DNA of 64,000 nt from Reticulitermes speratus (GCA_021186555.1 JAJKFL010000011.1:35844923-35908922), one strand, 5' to 3'; shown: positions 10,811-22,677, counted from the stretch's first letter. Notes: generated by a model from the letters alone, not told the origin. Translations and numbers: made by a program.

Positions 10811-11372
10811 AACACTGTTTATCACTGTGTTAACACAGTATACATCCACCGAACATACAGCACGGCTAGACCCTACATCACAAAAGTATGCAGAACCACT
10901 TTCCCTAACTACTACGACACGCGTTGGCAAGACCTCACATCACGACAAGAAAGACGCATTGTTAAATGAATTTATACGACACGTCTTCAATCCACCACAT
11001 ACCTTCAACAAGCTCCACTACAGCTCCTACATAGTGCAGTGCAATAATCCAGTGAAACACATAGAGGTGCAGTGAAAACCCTTTAACGTCTGAAGAACAG
11101 CGAACCGTGTAATTTTATTGTACTTTTTATTCTATACTTTTATCGTTTATGTTTCTAACATATGATACAAACTGTTTTACGATTACCTGATACGAACAGT
11201 GAAGTTATATTGCGAGTGTCGATGACAGACCGTAGCACAGCATTTATAAGTACAACTGTAAACACCTGATGATGGCTTCTTGCAAGCCGAAACTTATGTA
11301 GGTAATTAATATGATAAAAGGTTAATTCATACGTTTATTGACGGTTTTGTGCATTTGTTGGTGACTTATTGC
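10811..11372 (+). mobile_element. Unclassified 0.56 kb insertion in G1 intron 2
   Basis: Comparison with the same intron in P1 (after CACCTAAATAAAG, near 3610) shows that this block is extra in G1. Its ends are approximate and I could not define a clean target duplication. It contains an 82-codon open frame (10827-11075) with no family I recognise, and a CTGATGA to GAAAC motif near the 3' side. That motif suggests the 3' end of a retroelement, possibly Penelope-like. The class is inference. Confidence 0.45.
11246..11297 (+). ncRNA. Hammerhead-ribozyme-like motif
   Basis: CTGATGA (11266-11272) is followed by one T, then a perfect 5-bp hairpin GGCTT/AAGCC (11274-11288, loop of 5) and GAAA (11289-11292). 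The next five bases, CTTAT (11293-11297), pair perfectly with ATAAG (11246-11250), which is followed by TA: the arrangement of helix III and a GUA cleavage triplet. Weak points are the extra T before helix II and no convincing helix I in the 13-nt segment between. A decayed or coincidental motif is possible. Confidence 0.35.
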
Positions 11373-11655
11373 CAAAGTACACGTAATTCTTAAAATATTA
11401 CTTTTCCCGATAACAATATCACACTTTCAACAATTAAATTACATTAATATCAAAGTAATATACAAACAAAAGGAAGAGATGCATAAATTCCTATAGCCAT
11501 TTCTATAAGAATATTTGTATGTATTTTAGCAAAAATAGTTAACAAAGCTACAATTTTCCAAAACTCTGCCCTAGTTTCAAAAGTAACTTATATTAATAGG
11601 AGAAACAGTTATGTACAAATCAAAGAAAATAAAAATTCCAAATAATGTTTTACAG

Positions 11656-11961
11656 ACTTTCTTAGGTACAGATTCATCTAGAGCCATCTGGTTGCTGTTT
11701 CTGGACACCAACACGTCCCTGGAGCAGTTCTTCACAGACATCAACATTCCTTTCGACTGCAGTTCCTGGTGGCTCAGCCACATCGTGACCACATCGTCGT
11801 GCTGACCGAAGTGTATCGTGTTAGCCCCACACTTCCTTGCAGACATATCGTTTTGGTAACTGGACTGCTGGTAGTGGCCTCACCTGGCCCTCACAGGCCT
11901 CTACAGGAGGAGGAAAAACCTACAATGTCACAAAATTCAGGCGACGGCACGTCACCGTACA
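11656..11961 (+). pseudogene. IR exon 3, copy G1 (three 1-bp deletions)
   Basis: Acceptor TTTTACAG; probable donor at 11962 (GTAAGC). Compared with G2 it lacks one C in the codons for C-Q of PFDCQF, one base in the LPLQTY stretch and one G in SQGLY. The net loss is three bases, so the ends are in frame while the middle is not. Recognisable parts are WLLFLDTNTSLEQFFTDINI and LYRRR. All three losses are single-base, and two shorten a homopolymer run. Confidence 0.75.
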
Positions 11962-13229
11962 GTAAGCGGGAGCATATTCAGTATGCAAAACGAATAAATT
12001 GCCTCTGTGAACAGGTGCAAGCCAGAGAAACTTATATGGAAGGCAATATATAAAGTTGAGTGTTCTGTATTTCACGATGGTCAGGACAAACTGAATTTTA
12101 AAATGTTGAACATAATATGATGGAAGTTCCGGACAGTTTTTTGTATCTTCATTCACACACAAATTATCTGTTCTATAATGCACTTCCCATTAAATCTAAA
12201 TATACACGGTTATTCATTTCAAGTTTGCTGTCTGTAACTTTATAAAAGAGACACAACTTTTATCTCTTCAAATAACTGCTCTCATTCGTCGCACAAACAG
12301 TTAATTATGACGTGCTTTTTCGTTGTGTCTTTCACGTTTGCGAAACACTTTGGCAGTCTTCCACGGTATCAAAACATGTTATTCAGAATATCACATCTTC
12401 TTTATATCCAAACGTTATTGCTTACTGCACGTTGCACAATAATTCTTTAGCTGTGGTACTGCCTCTGTTGCTCAGAACGCAGTGATGTGCCTTTACTTAA
12501 GATATTTAAAACAGTAAAGTGCTTGTACAAGTCACATAAAGATCACAAACTTAGGGATATTCATGAGGTTTGTTTTAAATTGTTTACTGTATGTAGCACC
12601 TGCTTCAATGTGACGACTCTCATTTCACCCTTAGAGAATACGTGTCGGTTTAACATGATCGTTAGTAGAAAGGACAATGATATCTATAAAGTGTCTTAAA
12701 TGAATTTTTAAATAATTGAGATGCAGTGTGTTTTCTGCATATTAGAACTGAATGATTATGTATTATTTTGATGAACTTAAATAGTAGACATCAAGCGAAG
12801 GAATAGAAACGGAGTATATATTTAACATACATGGAAAGAATGATAAATGCATAGAGGTTTTGTTCCTGAAGCTTCAAATTTAGGAGACTCTATTAAAAGT
12901 TTCGATAAATTAGGGCAAAAATATATTCCAAATCTTCATCTTACAATACTAAATTAATCAATAACAAACTACCACGAGACACAGTTACATGTTAAAACTT
13001 AAAATGTCCACAATAAATCAAGACTTTATACGAAAGTATTTGAAATGGAAGGCTCATTATCACGATCATAAGTCACACCACTGGAAACAACACTGGTTGC
13101 TGTAATAGTCTTGATGCCTATTAAACAGATATTTTATTACTGAACGATAGGGCGTGTTGTACACATAGACACAAGTAACACGTAAAGGGTTCATGCAAAG
13201 CAATGTGAACAGGACTCATGCTTTTCCAG

Positions 13230-13309
13230 GCTGCAAAGTTAAAGAATTCGTCTGGCGTAAAGGACTATTCTGAAATATGGACCATATTCGAGGAGTTGAT
13301 GAACATAAC
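13230..13309 (+). CDS. IR exon 4, copy G1: start of ligand-binding lobe S1
   Basis: An 80-nt exon between CCAG and a GTAAGT donor, too short for an ORF scan. It reads KNSSGVKDYSEIWTIFEELM then NIT, corresponding to the YEQELWATLADLINVT of G2. In IRs this helix precedes the S1 ligand-contact region. It ends in phase 2. Confidence 0.7.
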
Positions 13310-13989
13310 GTAAGTAGAAGTATTGTACCCTAATAAACAATTATTTACTATATAAACACAAATATATTTTTACATAGATATTACATGTGATATCACAATT
13401 GTTAAATTGAAGAAAGTCACAGAGCGGATAGAAAATGACACCCCATAGAACTTGTGCACTCTGCAATAAGAAAGTGCTTGTTTACCCCCAACACAAATTT
13501 ATTGATGTTAGCATTAATTAGTCATATAAATAAGGCAAGATATTTTATCTAAACTTCGTTAACTTCAGGCCATCTTAATACATGAAAAACTATAGGTAAT
13601 ACATTTTAATTAAAATAAGTGCCAATAGACTGATATCTCATTATTACAACCTATATGTGCATAAACGTAATATTATTCATGTGCACGTTGCTTATAGCTG
13701 TATTACTACTGACAGATACTAATGATAAAATATGTCACATTTTTATAATGTTAAAATTTGTATCAATATTGAGTTAACATTTATTACAATCTCTTTTACA
13801 ATAATTGCATACTCAAAAACAATATTAAGTCCTATCATCTGTTACTAGCACTGAGATTCACAAGAAGAATGAACATGGCACATGGATGTAATTGGTTCGC
13901 TCTTTAAATCATCTAACACACAGAAACTAAGCACTTGGAGAATTGCAAATTTTTATACTATAATTTATAGATATATTTAATAGCAATGT

Positions 13990-14183
13990 TTAGTCTTGAC
14001 ACCTGCCAACAGCATTGTGATCCACGAGGCGAATTCATTTGGGTCTAAGTCTGGTAACGGATCGTGGACAGGAATGATGGCGCTGGTAATCAATGGGGTG
14101 GCAGACATTGGTATCGGAAGAATGGCGGTGACGAAGGAAAGGTCTGAAGCTGTGGCGTTCACAGACACACTACGTTTTTCACA
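13990..14183 (+). CDS. IR exon 5, copy G1: ligand-binding lobe S1
   Basis: Reads GNGSWTGMMALVINGVADIG then MAVTKERSEAVAFT, the classic IR S1 pattern (NGSWNGM..L..G.AD......T.ERS..V.FT). Donor GTAAGA at 14184, phase 2. The 5' boundary is uncertain: the obvious AG acceptors (ending 13982 and 13992) do not give the phase-1 entry expected from exon 4. The same difficulty occurs in G2, so a shared unusual boundary or a short missed exon is possible. Confidence 0.75.
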
Positions 14184-14802
14184 GTAAGACAGACTGGTTT
14201 GATGTAACGTGTTCAATGTAGATATGAAGTTCCATTGTTCACGATCCTCTCTATGGCTCTTTGTTAATATCAGAAGGAGAATGGGGCCAGCTAATTCTCC
14301 GAACTATACTTCTGTTTGTATTGGCTCCCTTTATGCGTAGAAACATATTAAGACTGTCTACATATTCTCCAAAATTCATTACACATAACGGTGTATTCAC
14401 TTTATTATGTGTAAGTCCTTTGAACATAATTTTTCGCTCCTTATATCATTGTTTTTAAATGAGGGCACCACAAAGACCATCATGTATTCCGAGCTTCATT
14501 TTTACATCTCCATAATTAGTTTAACAAACAAATTTCGGTTATAATCAGGCTGTAATTGTTATAATTTCTCTCAGTTCCTACGAACAATGTCCACAAATAT
14601 TCCATGGCAGCATTCGTGAATTTTGAGATTTTCGTTTTTCACAGCTATGACAACAAAACATGAAGTTCTCTTTCATGATACAATAACTTTCTCACCTTAT
14701 TATCTGCTCCATAATTTCTTGCGATATCTCGTCAAAAATGTAAGCACATCTGAAGATACTGCGTCACACATTTAGAATCATAAGAGCATATTTTTATTTC
14801 AG

Positions 14803-15009
14803 GGCCAGAGTGTTTATACGATTACACAGTAGCTCAGACATGGCATGGGATCGCTACGTCACGCCTTTCAGCTACGGCTTGTGGCTGGCCGTGGCCATTG
14901 CAGTCTGTGCCCTCAGTGTCTGTCTGGCACTCACCAACTGCGGCCATGACAGGAACCAGGGCCTTACTGTGCCAGCCGTATTACATTCACGCGTGTTTCT
15001 GTCAACAAG
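14803..15009 (+). pseudogene. IR exon 6, copy G1: M1 helix and pore approach (5-bp deletion)
   Basis: Reads SSSDMAWDRYVTPFSYGLWL, then the M1 helix AVAIAVCALSVCLALTN. After TVPAVL, five bases present in G2 (FYIQACFCQQ) are deleted, shifting the frame before the donor at 15010. The exon is 207 nt against 212 nt in G2. The lesion removes the re-entrant pore approach in frame, so a functional channel is unlikely unless the base call is wrong. Confidence 0.8.
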
Positions 15010-15540
15010 GTCAGACAGAATAATCTCGTTCTGTTCAATTCTTACTTCCCATGTGTTTTGTCTGTTGCATTCCTATTATATAATCTCATTTTTCTCTTTC
15101 ATTACGCTTAAGTTCATACTTTCAATTTTCCGTCATTTTCCATCCTCACATCCACTGAACAGATGTTACTGACTAAATCTCTTCCCCCATTGCTCTGCCT
15201 GTCTCAACTTCCTATAAGTTATTCCAGTCTTCGTTTCCCTCGAAGACGAAGATGGATAGTCTCCAGTTTATGGGACAATGTCATGGTGTTGGACCAGCAA
15301 ACTCCTACGCCTCGTAGGACAATATTGCTTTATTCTCATTGTCAAAGAGCAGAAGGTGTTTTTGACAATGACGTTTTATAAAATAAAATGCATAATTGCA
15401 GTTATTAAGCCAGTTAACTCATTTGAATTCTGGCGATAAACAATAAAGCAGCCCATCCAACTTTTAACCGGTCCTCACATGCAAACACAAGAACAGTGTT
15501 TTTAAAACTTGTAACTGACAGAACACATCATGTGCCGCAG

Positions 15541-15758
15541 GTCAGTCGGATGAAGTCAAGAGCACATCAAGTCGGATTGTGATACTGACATCGTATATGA
15601 CGTCACTGGTGTTATTGGCTGCATATTCGGCATTCCTCATCTCCAGACTTACAGTGCAGCAACGAGATATTCCCTTCAGGGACCTTCAGGACCTCTTGTA
15701 TGATGGTTCCTACAAGCTGGGCGTATTGGAGCAGTCATCTTACAGCAATATATTTGAT
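15541..15758 (+). CDS. IR exon 7, copy G1: M2 helix and start of S2
   Basis: An open 218-nt exon in phases 1 to 0, matching G2 in length. It reads TSYMTSLVLLAAYSAFLISR, the IR counterpart of the iGluR SYTANLAAFLT gating helix, then LTVQQRDIPFRDLQDLLYDG and SYKLGV of S2. The GTATGA donor gives the next in-frame codons GT-ATG-A in the genomic read-through, so the exon end is clear. Confidence 0.85.
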
Positions 15759-16513
15759 GTATGATAAACATATATTAGTGGTCGGATTAGTTGCTAGTTG
15801 TTGGTTTGTGGGTGAGAAGGAAATTGGTAAGAGGAAGAACATTCACTATGAAGCGGCTTTGATTCATCCATTAGGTCACAAGTTACTCAAGATATGAGTT
15901 TAATCTCATCAGAATAAACATTTTTGGAAGATGTAATCCCATATTTGTATATTCAGAGGTGATTCTATAAGAGGCCACGACATACCAACTGAAGCCTTAT
16001 AGAGTGATTACGAGCTCAAATGGCAACTAATTTTGTCACAACTGTAACTAATTCTAATGGCATTACACAATCTTCATGAATATAAATTCTATGCGCTGAT
16101 GTTGGCATATTTTTCATCTGAAACTCAAATATGACTTCTTTAACCCTTTAAAACATCGAGTTCTGTTTCACATAGTGTATATCAGGTATCCGAAAATTTT
16201 AAAGATCGGCAAGCCACCTCAATAATTTGGGCGCCACAATATTGACGTGAAGCAAGTTTCATGCTAATGAACGTCAAATATATGGTGCCACATTACAAAA
16301 TGTCGCCTGCTCTTTTTAAGTGTATTTTTCTGATTCTCGAAATGGACAGGGATTGTACCCCTAAACAATGGCCAAGATAAGCATCGATAAAAACAGTGTG
16401 CATCCCAGCTCAAAATGGAGATTCGCTGATATGTTACCTCTTTTGCAAAATGTGCATTTCTTTTAGTGTCAAGGAAATCATTCAGTTAATGACAAACAAG
16501 TGTTTTCTTTCAG

Positions 16514-16775
16514 CGGGCCACTGAAGAAATTGAGAGAGAGGTGCATAAAAAAATGATAGCGCCTTTCAAGACGACAAGCCTGTCTCGGATCTGGACGGCT
16601 TCAGAAGGGTTTTTCATGAACACAATTATGCATATTTCGGCTCTAAGAGCTCAAGCAAACGTTATTCACGGATGCTGTCTTGTCAGTTGTTGCCGCTTCC
16701 TGAAATTTCGTACCCGGCGACAACTGCCTTTATACTCTCCAAGAACAACCCTTACAGAGGGCTCATCAACTGGAG
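16514..16775 (+). pseudogene. IR exon 8, copy G1: ligand-binding lobe S2 (1-bp deletion)
   Basis: Acceptor TTTCAG, donor GTGAGA. It begins RATEEIEREVHKKMIAPFK; the run AAGAACG of G2 is AAGACG here, shifting the frame. Downstream it still encodes VSDLDGF, HEHNYAYFGS and FILSKNNPYRGLINW in the other frame, matching the S2 lobe end that leads into M3. Confidence 0.8.
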
Positions 16776-18051
16776 GTGAGATAATAAAAAAGTTATGTAG
16801 ATCTATAAAGGAAAATTTATTGTGTGTTCCCCGCAAAACCTACAAGATTGACAGACATGTATATCTATTCTTAAGCCCAAATATTTAAATTCGAGTAAGG
16901 TAGGACACGTTTCGACCAGCTTTCAACGAAATTTGCGCAATCTGAGGTCATCGAAAACTCTTAAAACAACTTTGTGTAATACAGATTAAGGAAATGACAG
17001 AAACGGGGAATTTGTGAGTAAATGGACACTGGCGCAAAAACAAAAATGCGGTAAATTTACAACCAAAATGAAAACTTGGTAAAAATATAAGAATATAAAA
17101 AATTGTTAAAATTGAAATTGATTTAAATGTAATTATCAGAATAGGAATAATTATATAAAAACAGTACAAACTTTGGAGCTTTATGAAATAAGTAAACATT
17201 CAAATTTAAAGTACAGAATCTGTGCCAAGAAAGTCTGTTAGAACTGTCTTCTTTCACATGATAATATACCACTTAAAGTCAGTTTTTATCTGACAAATAT
17301 CGTTTGTCACTTCCCGCCTTTAACCAAAGCTCTTTCTGTGATCTTCTTATCGGCTGCGGTTTATACGACAAGCGATACTACGAGATGTGACGTAACATGT
17401 GAGGGGTACAAAATAATATCCCTCATTTAAAACGTAAAGAAACTTGCGAATTATCAACAGAAAATACAGAAACGTGGGGAAAATTTAAAGTTTAAATACT
17501 GTATTCCTTGTTGAATTAAAGTAGGTGTGTGGTCAGCTGCAAGCTCCGGCCCTTTAACTCCTAATGTTCCTTGTCCAGAAAGTTCTATGTTCACTATATA
17601 TAACTAAATAATTAATCATCAGTCGATAAAACAGAACTCAAAGTTACAAAAATGCTAATGAAAGAGGTTCACTAGTAAAGCTACTTGACTAGTTTAAATC
17701 ACTATACAATATTACTATAACTCATTCAGGCCTACAATTCGACGCTTAATAACATGTCACAACTGTGATTATGTCAAACTATGAATTGCAGAGATAATGG
17801 TCATTGTGTTCTGGCAATCCCAGAACATATCCTCCACCTGATAAATAGATGTGATAGAGGTATATCGATGTTTACCTTAGACACAACAAGTGACAATGTC
17901 TTCCGATAAATTATAGTCACACTGTCTCCCACATCCAATAATCACAGTCCCTTATTCTTTTGACTTTATATAACCATGCATGTATTATTATAATATTTCT
18001 TTAAAACATGGCGACTTATTCAAGCCTTTATATTTTCAATTTTCTCCACAG

Positions 18052-18283
18052 ATTAGCACAGCTTCGTGAGACAGGAATTCAGGCTAGAATCCTACACCAA
18101 CCCTCACTGGAAAACAACGCAAAACCATCTACTGTAGATGTCAGCATGGTGACAGTGGCGCCAATTCTGACAGTGTTTGCGGCCGGATATTTGATAGGAA
18201 TTTTCATACTGCTGATTGAGCGATGTGTCCATGGCAACATAGTCAAACACTGGCCACGTGAAAGTGTTCGAAGGCAACCGTAA
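18052..18283 (+). CDS. IR exon 9, copy G1: M3 helix and C-terminal tail
   Basis: Open from the acceptor to TAA. It reads LAQLRETGIQ, then the M3 helix MVTVAPILTVFAAGYLIGIF and the short intracellular tail LIERCVHGNIVKHWPR. The exon matches G2 exon 9 (43639-43906) and the inverted partial copy at 63825-64000. Confidence 0.85.
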
Positions 18284-20232
18284 AATGTATATTGATGGCT
18301 GGTGGACAATTAACAGCACATTCAATTAAGCTTCAAGCTGCACGCACTGTTATCCTATTAACACATTACTTTGCAATCCATTTAATAATACCTACACATC
18401 TGCATCTACATCATAAATACCATCCTTTTCCTCCAGGTTTGACCCTTTCTCCCAAAAAAAGCGGCCTTTTGCATCTCTCTCACATATGCCATATAGTTTG
18501 CGAAACTCATCCGCTACAGTTGAGAGAAAATCGTTTCAAACTGACAAGTTGAAAATAGTTTATGCATGAAAATAATAATGATAATTGTGTTAGAATTCTA
18601 CTTGTCAAGACAGCAATTTTCGCCGTTCGAAACTTGAAATCTACTATTTAATTTAAAACTAACCCTATTTCTTGAGAACACTTGGAGATTATATAAGTCG
18701 CCTATTTATGTGGTTCCTTTCCTTCAAGTCATCCCACAAAAGTAATCTTGTATGCATTAGTCTTCTTTTCCGTGAGTGCCATATAATTTACCAACCTTGT
18801 TTTTCTTACATAAGGGCAACTGAATTACATTACCTTAAACGGGACGTCAACAAAACCAAAAAGTCTCTCAATTTAGAAAGTTTGTTGCAATATGAGTATT
18901 TATTCAAATAAAAGCAACAGTCAGACATAACAAATTTTATCATTTCCCTTTGACCTCAAATTTGACACGGAATTTCAACATTAAGCTAATTATTTATTAA
19001 AGAAAGAGTTACATATTTTCCCTCATTTAATTCTCATTCCAAAAGCGTCACATTCATTGCCGTGATCATTTACAAGCAATAAAACTCTCCTGAAAATAAA
19101 GCTAATCACACTAAAGTATCTACACGACATTAGAATAACATATTCTGAGGAGGGCGGATGTATTATGGCATGACAAGCACAGCCCGCTACTGACCTGACA
19201 CAGTTACGTGGTACTTGCAACTGAACATGGTTGACACAAAAAGGTAATCATATAATCAATACGAAATCAAAATAACGTGTTTTATGAGGAAAAGCACAGC
19301 TTTATACAGTCCTACCACAAAGTCAAATGCAACGTTGAATGTGGAGTGAGATAGTTTCTGAATATTTGCATCGCGTGTAACTGCTACGTAATTTTAAGTT
19401 ACATTTCCCACCAAATTTTATTTTTAATGCCTCAGAAACACCAAAGTTTTTGATGTAGAAGAAAAGCCGGTCCCAAACTAGACATCAAATTTCGAACGTC
19501 TGACGTTGCAAATGCAGACATGTATTATTGTTGTGTTACTATTGTCTAGTGGCGCTGTGAGTGCCTGGTTTAGAGAATGTGTCAAAACTAGCAGAATTTA
19601 TAGCTGATATTTATTAGTAGTTGCCATGAAATTGCTTTTTATCATAAATTCTCAAGCAACCTATTTGTTGAGTGGCATTTTATACATTAAATTCCATTCT
19701 AAGCCTCAGATATTTACGGTGTCTCCATCTTTCATTTCATCCCAAAAAAAAAACAATTATGTATGTATTACTCTTCTTCCTTATGTGTGCTACACATCCT
19801 GCCAATATCATGCTTACTTAATTAACGAATATTTACTTTATATTAAAATACACGTCACCAAATTAATTAGTGATGGATATAGAATTTCTGCTGAACAATG
19901 ATCATGTATTCAAATACAAACAACATACCGACGTAACAATTTACATTCCTCGCCAGTGACCTAAAATTTGAATTGTAAATTTAGCCAGTATAGGCAAGTT
20001 TAAGCACATACATAGAGGTCACCCCGCAAAATGTCTATGCTGGCTCAGACGGGAGGCAGAGATATCGCTCATCACATAATCAACCTTGGCGCAAGATAGG
20101 TGTGAGTGCTAAAATTTACAACCCAGCGGCTTTACTCCCGGGAAAGAGAAACATTGAGCAAGGGGGTGAAAAATCTTACCCTCATTGTGGCTCGATCCCC
20201 GGACCTTCCAGGCCGCAGCGAGTCGCTAAATT
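18284..20232. other. Spacer between IR copies G1 and G2, with repeat remnants
   Basis: No intact gene. It holds reverse-transcriptase remnants (about 18660-18900, where the minus strand reads through LLLWDDLKER; and 19690-19940), a degraded version of the upstream block seen before IR first exons (18960-19510), and the orphan exon at 19512-19670. The whole spacer recurs inverted at about 61880-63824. Confidence 0.6.
19512..19670 (+). pseudogene. Orphan IR signal-peptide exon (degenerate)
   Basis: Opens MQTCIIVVLLLSSGAVSA, the IR signal peptide. An extra base then turns GLENV into a shifted frame, and TATCAGCAG of other copies has become TATTAGTAG with a stop. No exon 2 or 3 follows before the hAT element, so this is the relic of a further IR copy. 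The inverted block carries the same relic at about 62440-62595. Confidence 0.75.
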
Positions 20233-20240
20233 GTCTAAAG

Positions 20241-22660
20241 CAGGGGTACTCAACCTTTTGGAAGTCACGGGCCAATTTGAAAATTTGGTACACTTCGCGG
20301 GCCGTAAAATAGACAAGTCTTATATACAGCTTCTAGGCTCGAATTCAGAAGAAAAACCTAAGGGAAAATTTGTTGGGTAAAAACATTTAAACCAATTGCA
20401 GTGTTGTTCCATGTACTTTATTATAATGTGATTCTTTTAATTTTTCAACTTAAAAATATTGTTGTTTCTGAATTCGACTCCACATAATAACTTTGTTTTG
20501 TGAACCTAGGGGTCGTTTAAAAGAAAGAAACCTACTGCATTTATAAGCAAATTTTATTACAATACAATAGCAATAAAAGAACTGAAACATTCAGTTAATG
20601 AGACAACTGAATGTGTTTATTTTTTACTAATAATTCAATGTGAGGAACTATTTATGTGGTAGCTAATCGGAGGCAGTGCTCTAGAAGACAATCAGTAATT
20701 TTTGTCCTCAATTTTGAATTGGAGAGCTTCATTCTGGAATACATCTCTTCACATAAGTATGTGCTTCCGAAGAGGGAGAAGATTCTTGTCTCATAATACT
20801 TAAAATTACAAATTTTCACTTTTCTACATATTTTTGGTAAAATTCTAGGAGATACAATTCATCACATTTGATTTAGAGGTCTGAGTCACATTGAAGGTCA
20901 GTGATTTCCGTTTGGAGGTCCCCTGGAGTCTCCATCACATTCACAGGGAAGGGGTTAGTTACCACGTTCAGTGTCCTTTCTTAAGCGCGGAAATCTTGGA
21001 ATCTCTCTTGGAACTCGGTCTGGAGCTGAGATATTGCAGCCACATATTGAGGAGCATATTCTACAGACTGCAGTTTCAACATTCTTTAGAAATGAGTTAA
21101 ATTCTGGACGTGAAGTTGGCACTTAAAAAGTTCTAATTTCATCTGAAAAGCTTTGATGCGATTAAACAGGACATGCACCAGTTGACGTTTTGACTGAAGC
21201 TTCAAATGTAACTCATACAAATGAGAAGAAATGTCCGTAAGGAAGTCTAAGTCGGCCAACCACTTCGGATCGTCGAACTCTGATACTAACTTGCCTTTAG
21301 CTGTCATGGACTCTTGGATGGCATCTTTCACCTAAAACATCCTCGTGAGCACTTTTGAAAGGCTTAACCGTCGCACGTCGGAGAAGTAGACAACATCGCC
21401 ATCATCAGCATCCCATTCCGTCTGTACAAAATTTTGAAACTTCGCTCGGATAAAATTCACAACGTCTGTGATAACTTTCATTGCATTTTCAAAACCGAGA
21501 GATTTGGCACAACAATTTTCCTGGTTAATGATTCAATGGTAGCTGCTAAATCTGCTAGTATCTACTTTTTGTTTTTTTAAGTGCTACCAATCCCGCCTTT
21601 GTTACAGCCATAGCTGGGGCTCCATCCGTCGCCAACTCTGCGAGGTTTTTCAAACAGAGGTGATATCTAGCAAGAGTTGTTTTCGTAGCATCCAAAATAT
21701 CTGTTCCCTTCATGGTTCCTTTCAAGGGACATAAATCCAAAATTTCTTCAAAGACTTTTAATTCGTCGTTGATCCCACCAATAAAAACAGCCACCTCAGC
21801 TATATCGGTTAAATCCGTGCTTTCATCCATTGTCAATGAGTAAAATTCCATGCTAGCAACTTTGTTTTCAATGTCTTCTCAATATTCAATGCCAGTTTTT
21901 CTACTCTCCTAGTAACAGTCATTCGATACAAGCTTATATTTTTTAAGGCATCAGTTTTGTTTGGGCACACAAATTCAGCTGCTGCTACAAAGCACTCCTT
22001 TACAAATTCTCCATAAAAAAATGGTTTCGACATTTTGGCAAATTATTTAGCAATGATATAACTGGCTTTGACATAACTGTCAATATCCTCCGATACATCC
22101 TTAAAAACTGATTGTTGCGATTTTAATGATTTTTTAGAAGGTGCAGATGGTTTGTGCGTACCTGACCATGGAGACTGGCGAACTTGGTTGCATGTTTTGT
22201 GTCATAATGTTTTTTCAAATTATATTTCTTGACAGCGGATATTTATTCCCGACATATTAAACAAACAGACTTTCCATCAGTTTCCACAAAGAAATATAAA
22301 TCAGTCCATTTTTCGTTGAAATTGCGAGAAACTTCACTGTAAACACTTTTTTTGCTGGTGCCCGACATTCTGAATTTACTGGTTCCTCTTACTATTTTTC
22401 TGGTAAACACTAGAAATAAAAAGTACGCGAAAATTTAGCAGCGCCACCTGTGCGCGCTCGTTTAGAAGCTGAGCTTTCCTGCTTAATCGATAGGTGGTGC
22501 AGGATTTCCTACACTCCATTATACGCTTTTATATATATATATAAATATAATATATATATATATGTTTAAATATTTTTGGAAGCTTCTTCCTGTTCGCAGG
22601 CCACAATTAAGGGTTCGGCTGGCCACAATTGGCCCGCGGGACATGGTTTGAGTACCCCTG
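20241..22660 (-). mobile_element. hAT-type DNA transposon, defective
   Basis: The ends are inverted: CAGGGGTACTCAACC at the left and GGTTTGAGTACCCCTG at the right, typical hAT CAGGGGT termini. The element is flanked by an 8-bp target duplication, GTCTAAAG (20233-20240) and GTCTAAGG (22661-22668). Length is 2420 bp. An AT-rich stretch of alternating TA lies near 22531-22566. It carries a broken transposase on the minus strand. The equivalent insertion with the same duplicated target is in the inverted block (59476-61867). Confidence 0.9.
20618..22368 (-). pseudogene. hAT transposase with BED zinc finger (GTF2IRD2/ZBED5-like), broken
   Basis: From ATG at 22368 it reads NFNEKWTDLYFFVETDGK then CLICRE, a stop, and the rest of the BED finger NLKKHYDTKH. 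Later pieces read SLTMDESTDLTDIAEVAVFI (RNase H-like catalytic start), LDLCPLKGTMKGTDI, ATDGAPAMAVTKAG and KWLADLDFLTDISSHLYELH. The C-terminal dimerisation motif (STYLCEEMFSRMKL in the other copy) follows a stop at 20873-20875. The in-frame TAA inside the zinc finger is shared with the second copy, so the transposase was dead before duplication. Confidence 0.85.
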
Positions 22661-22677
22661 GTCTAAGGTATCCGGGC

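Larger units (their letters stand above)
7490..18283 (+). pseudogene. Ionotropic receptor gene copy G1, nine exons, multiple small frameshifts
   Basis: Nine exons run in order: 7490-7655, 9544-9712, 11656-11961, 13230-13309, about 13990-14183, 14803-15009, 15541-15758, 16514-16775 and 18052-18283. Together they encode a divergent IR: signal peptide, N-terminal region, split ligand-binding lobes, M1, pore, M2, S2, M3. Exons 1, 4, 7 and 9 are open. Exon 2 lacks one base, exon 3 has three single-base deletions, exon 6 lacks five bases in the pore approach, and exon 8 lacks one base. Several of the single-base losses shorten homopolymers, so assembly error is an alternative to true pseudogenisation. 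Introns contain SINE, reverse transcriptase and unclassified insertions. Confidence 0.8.
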
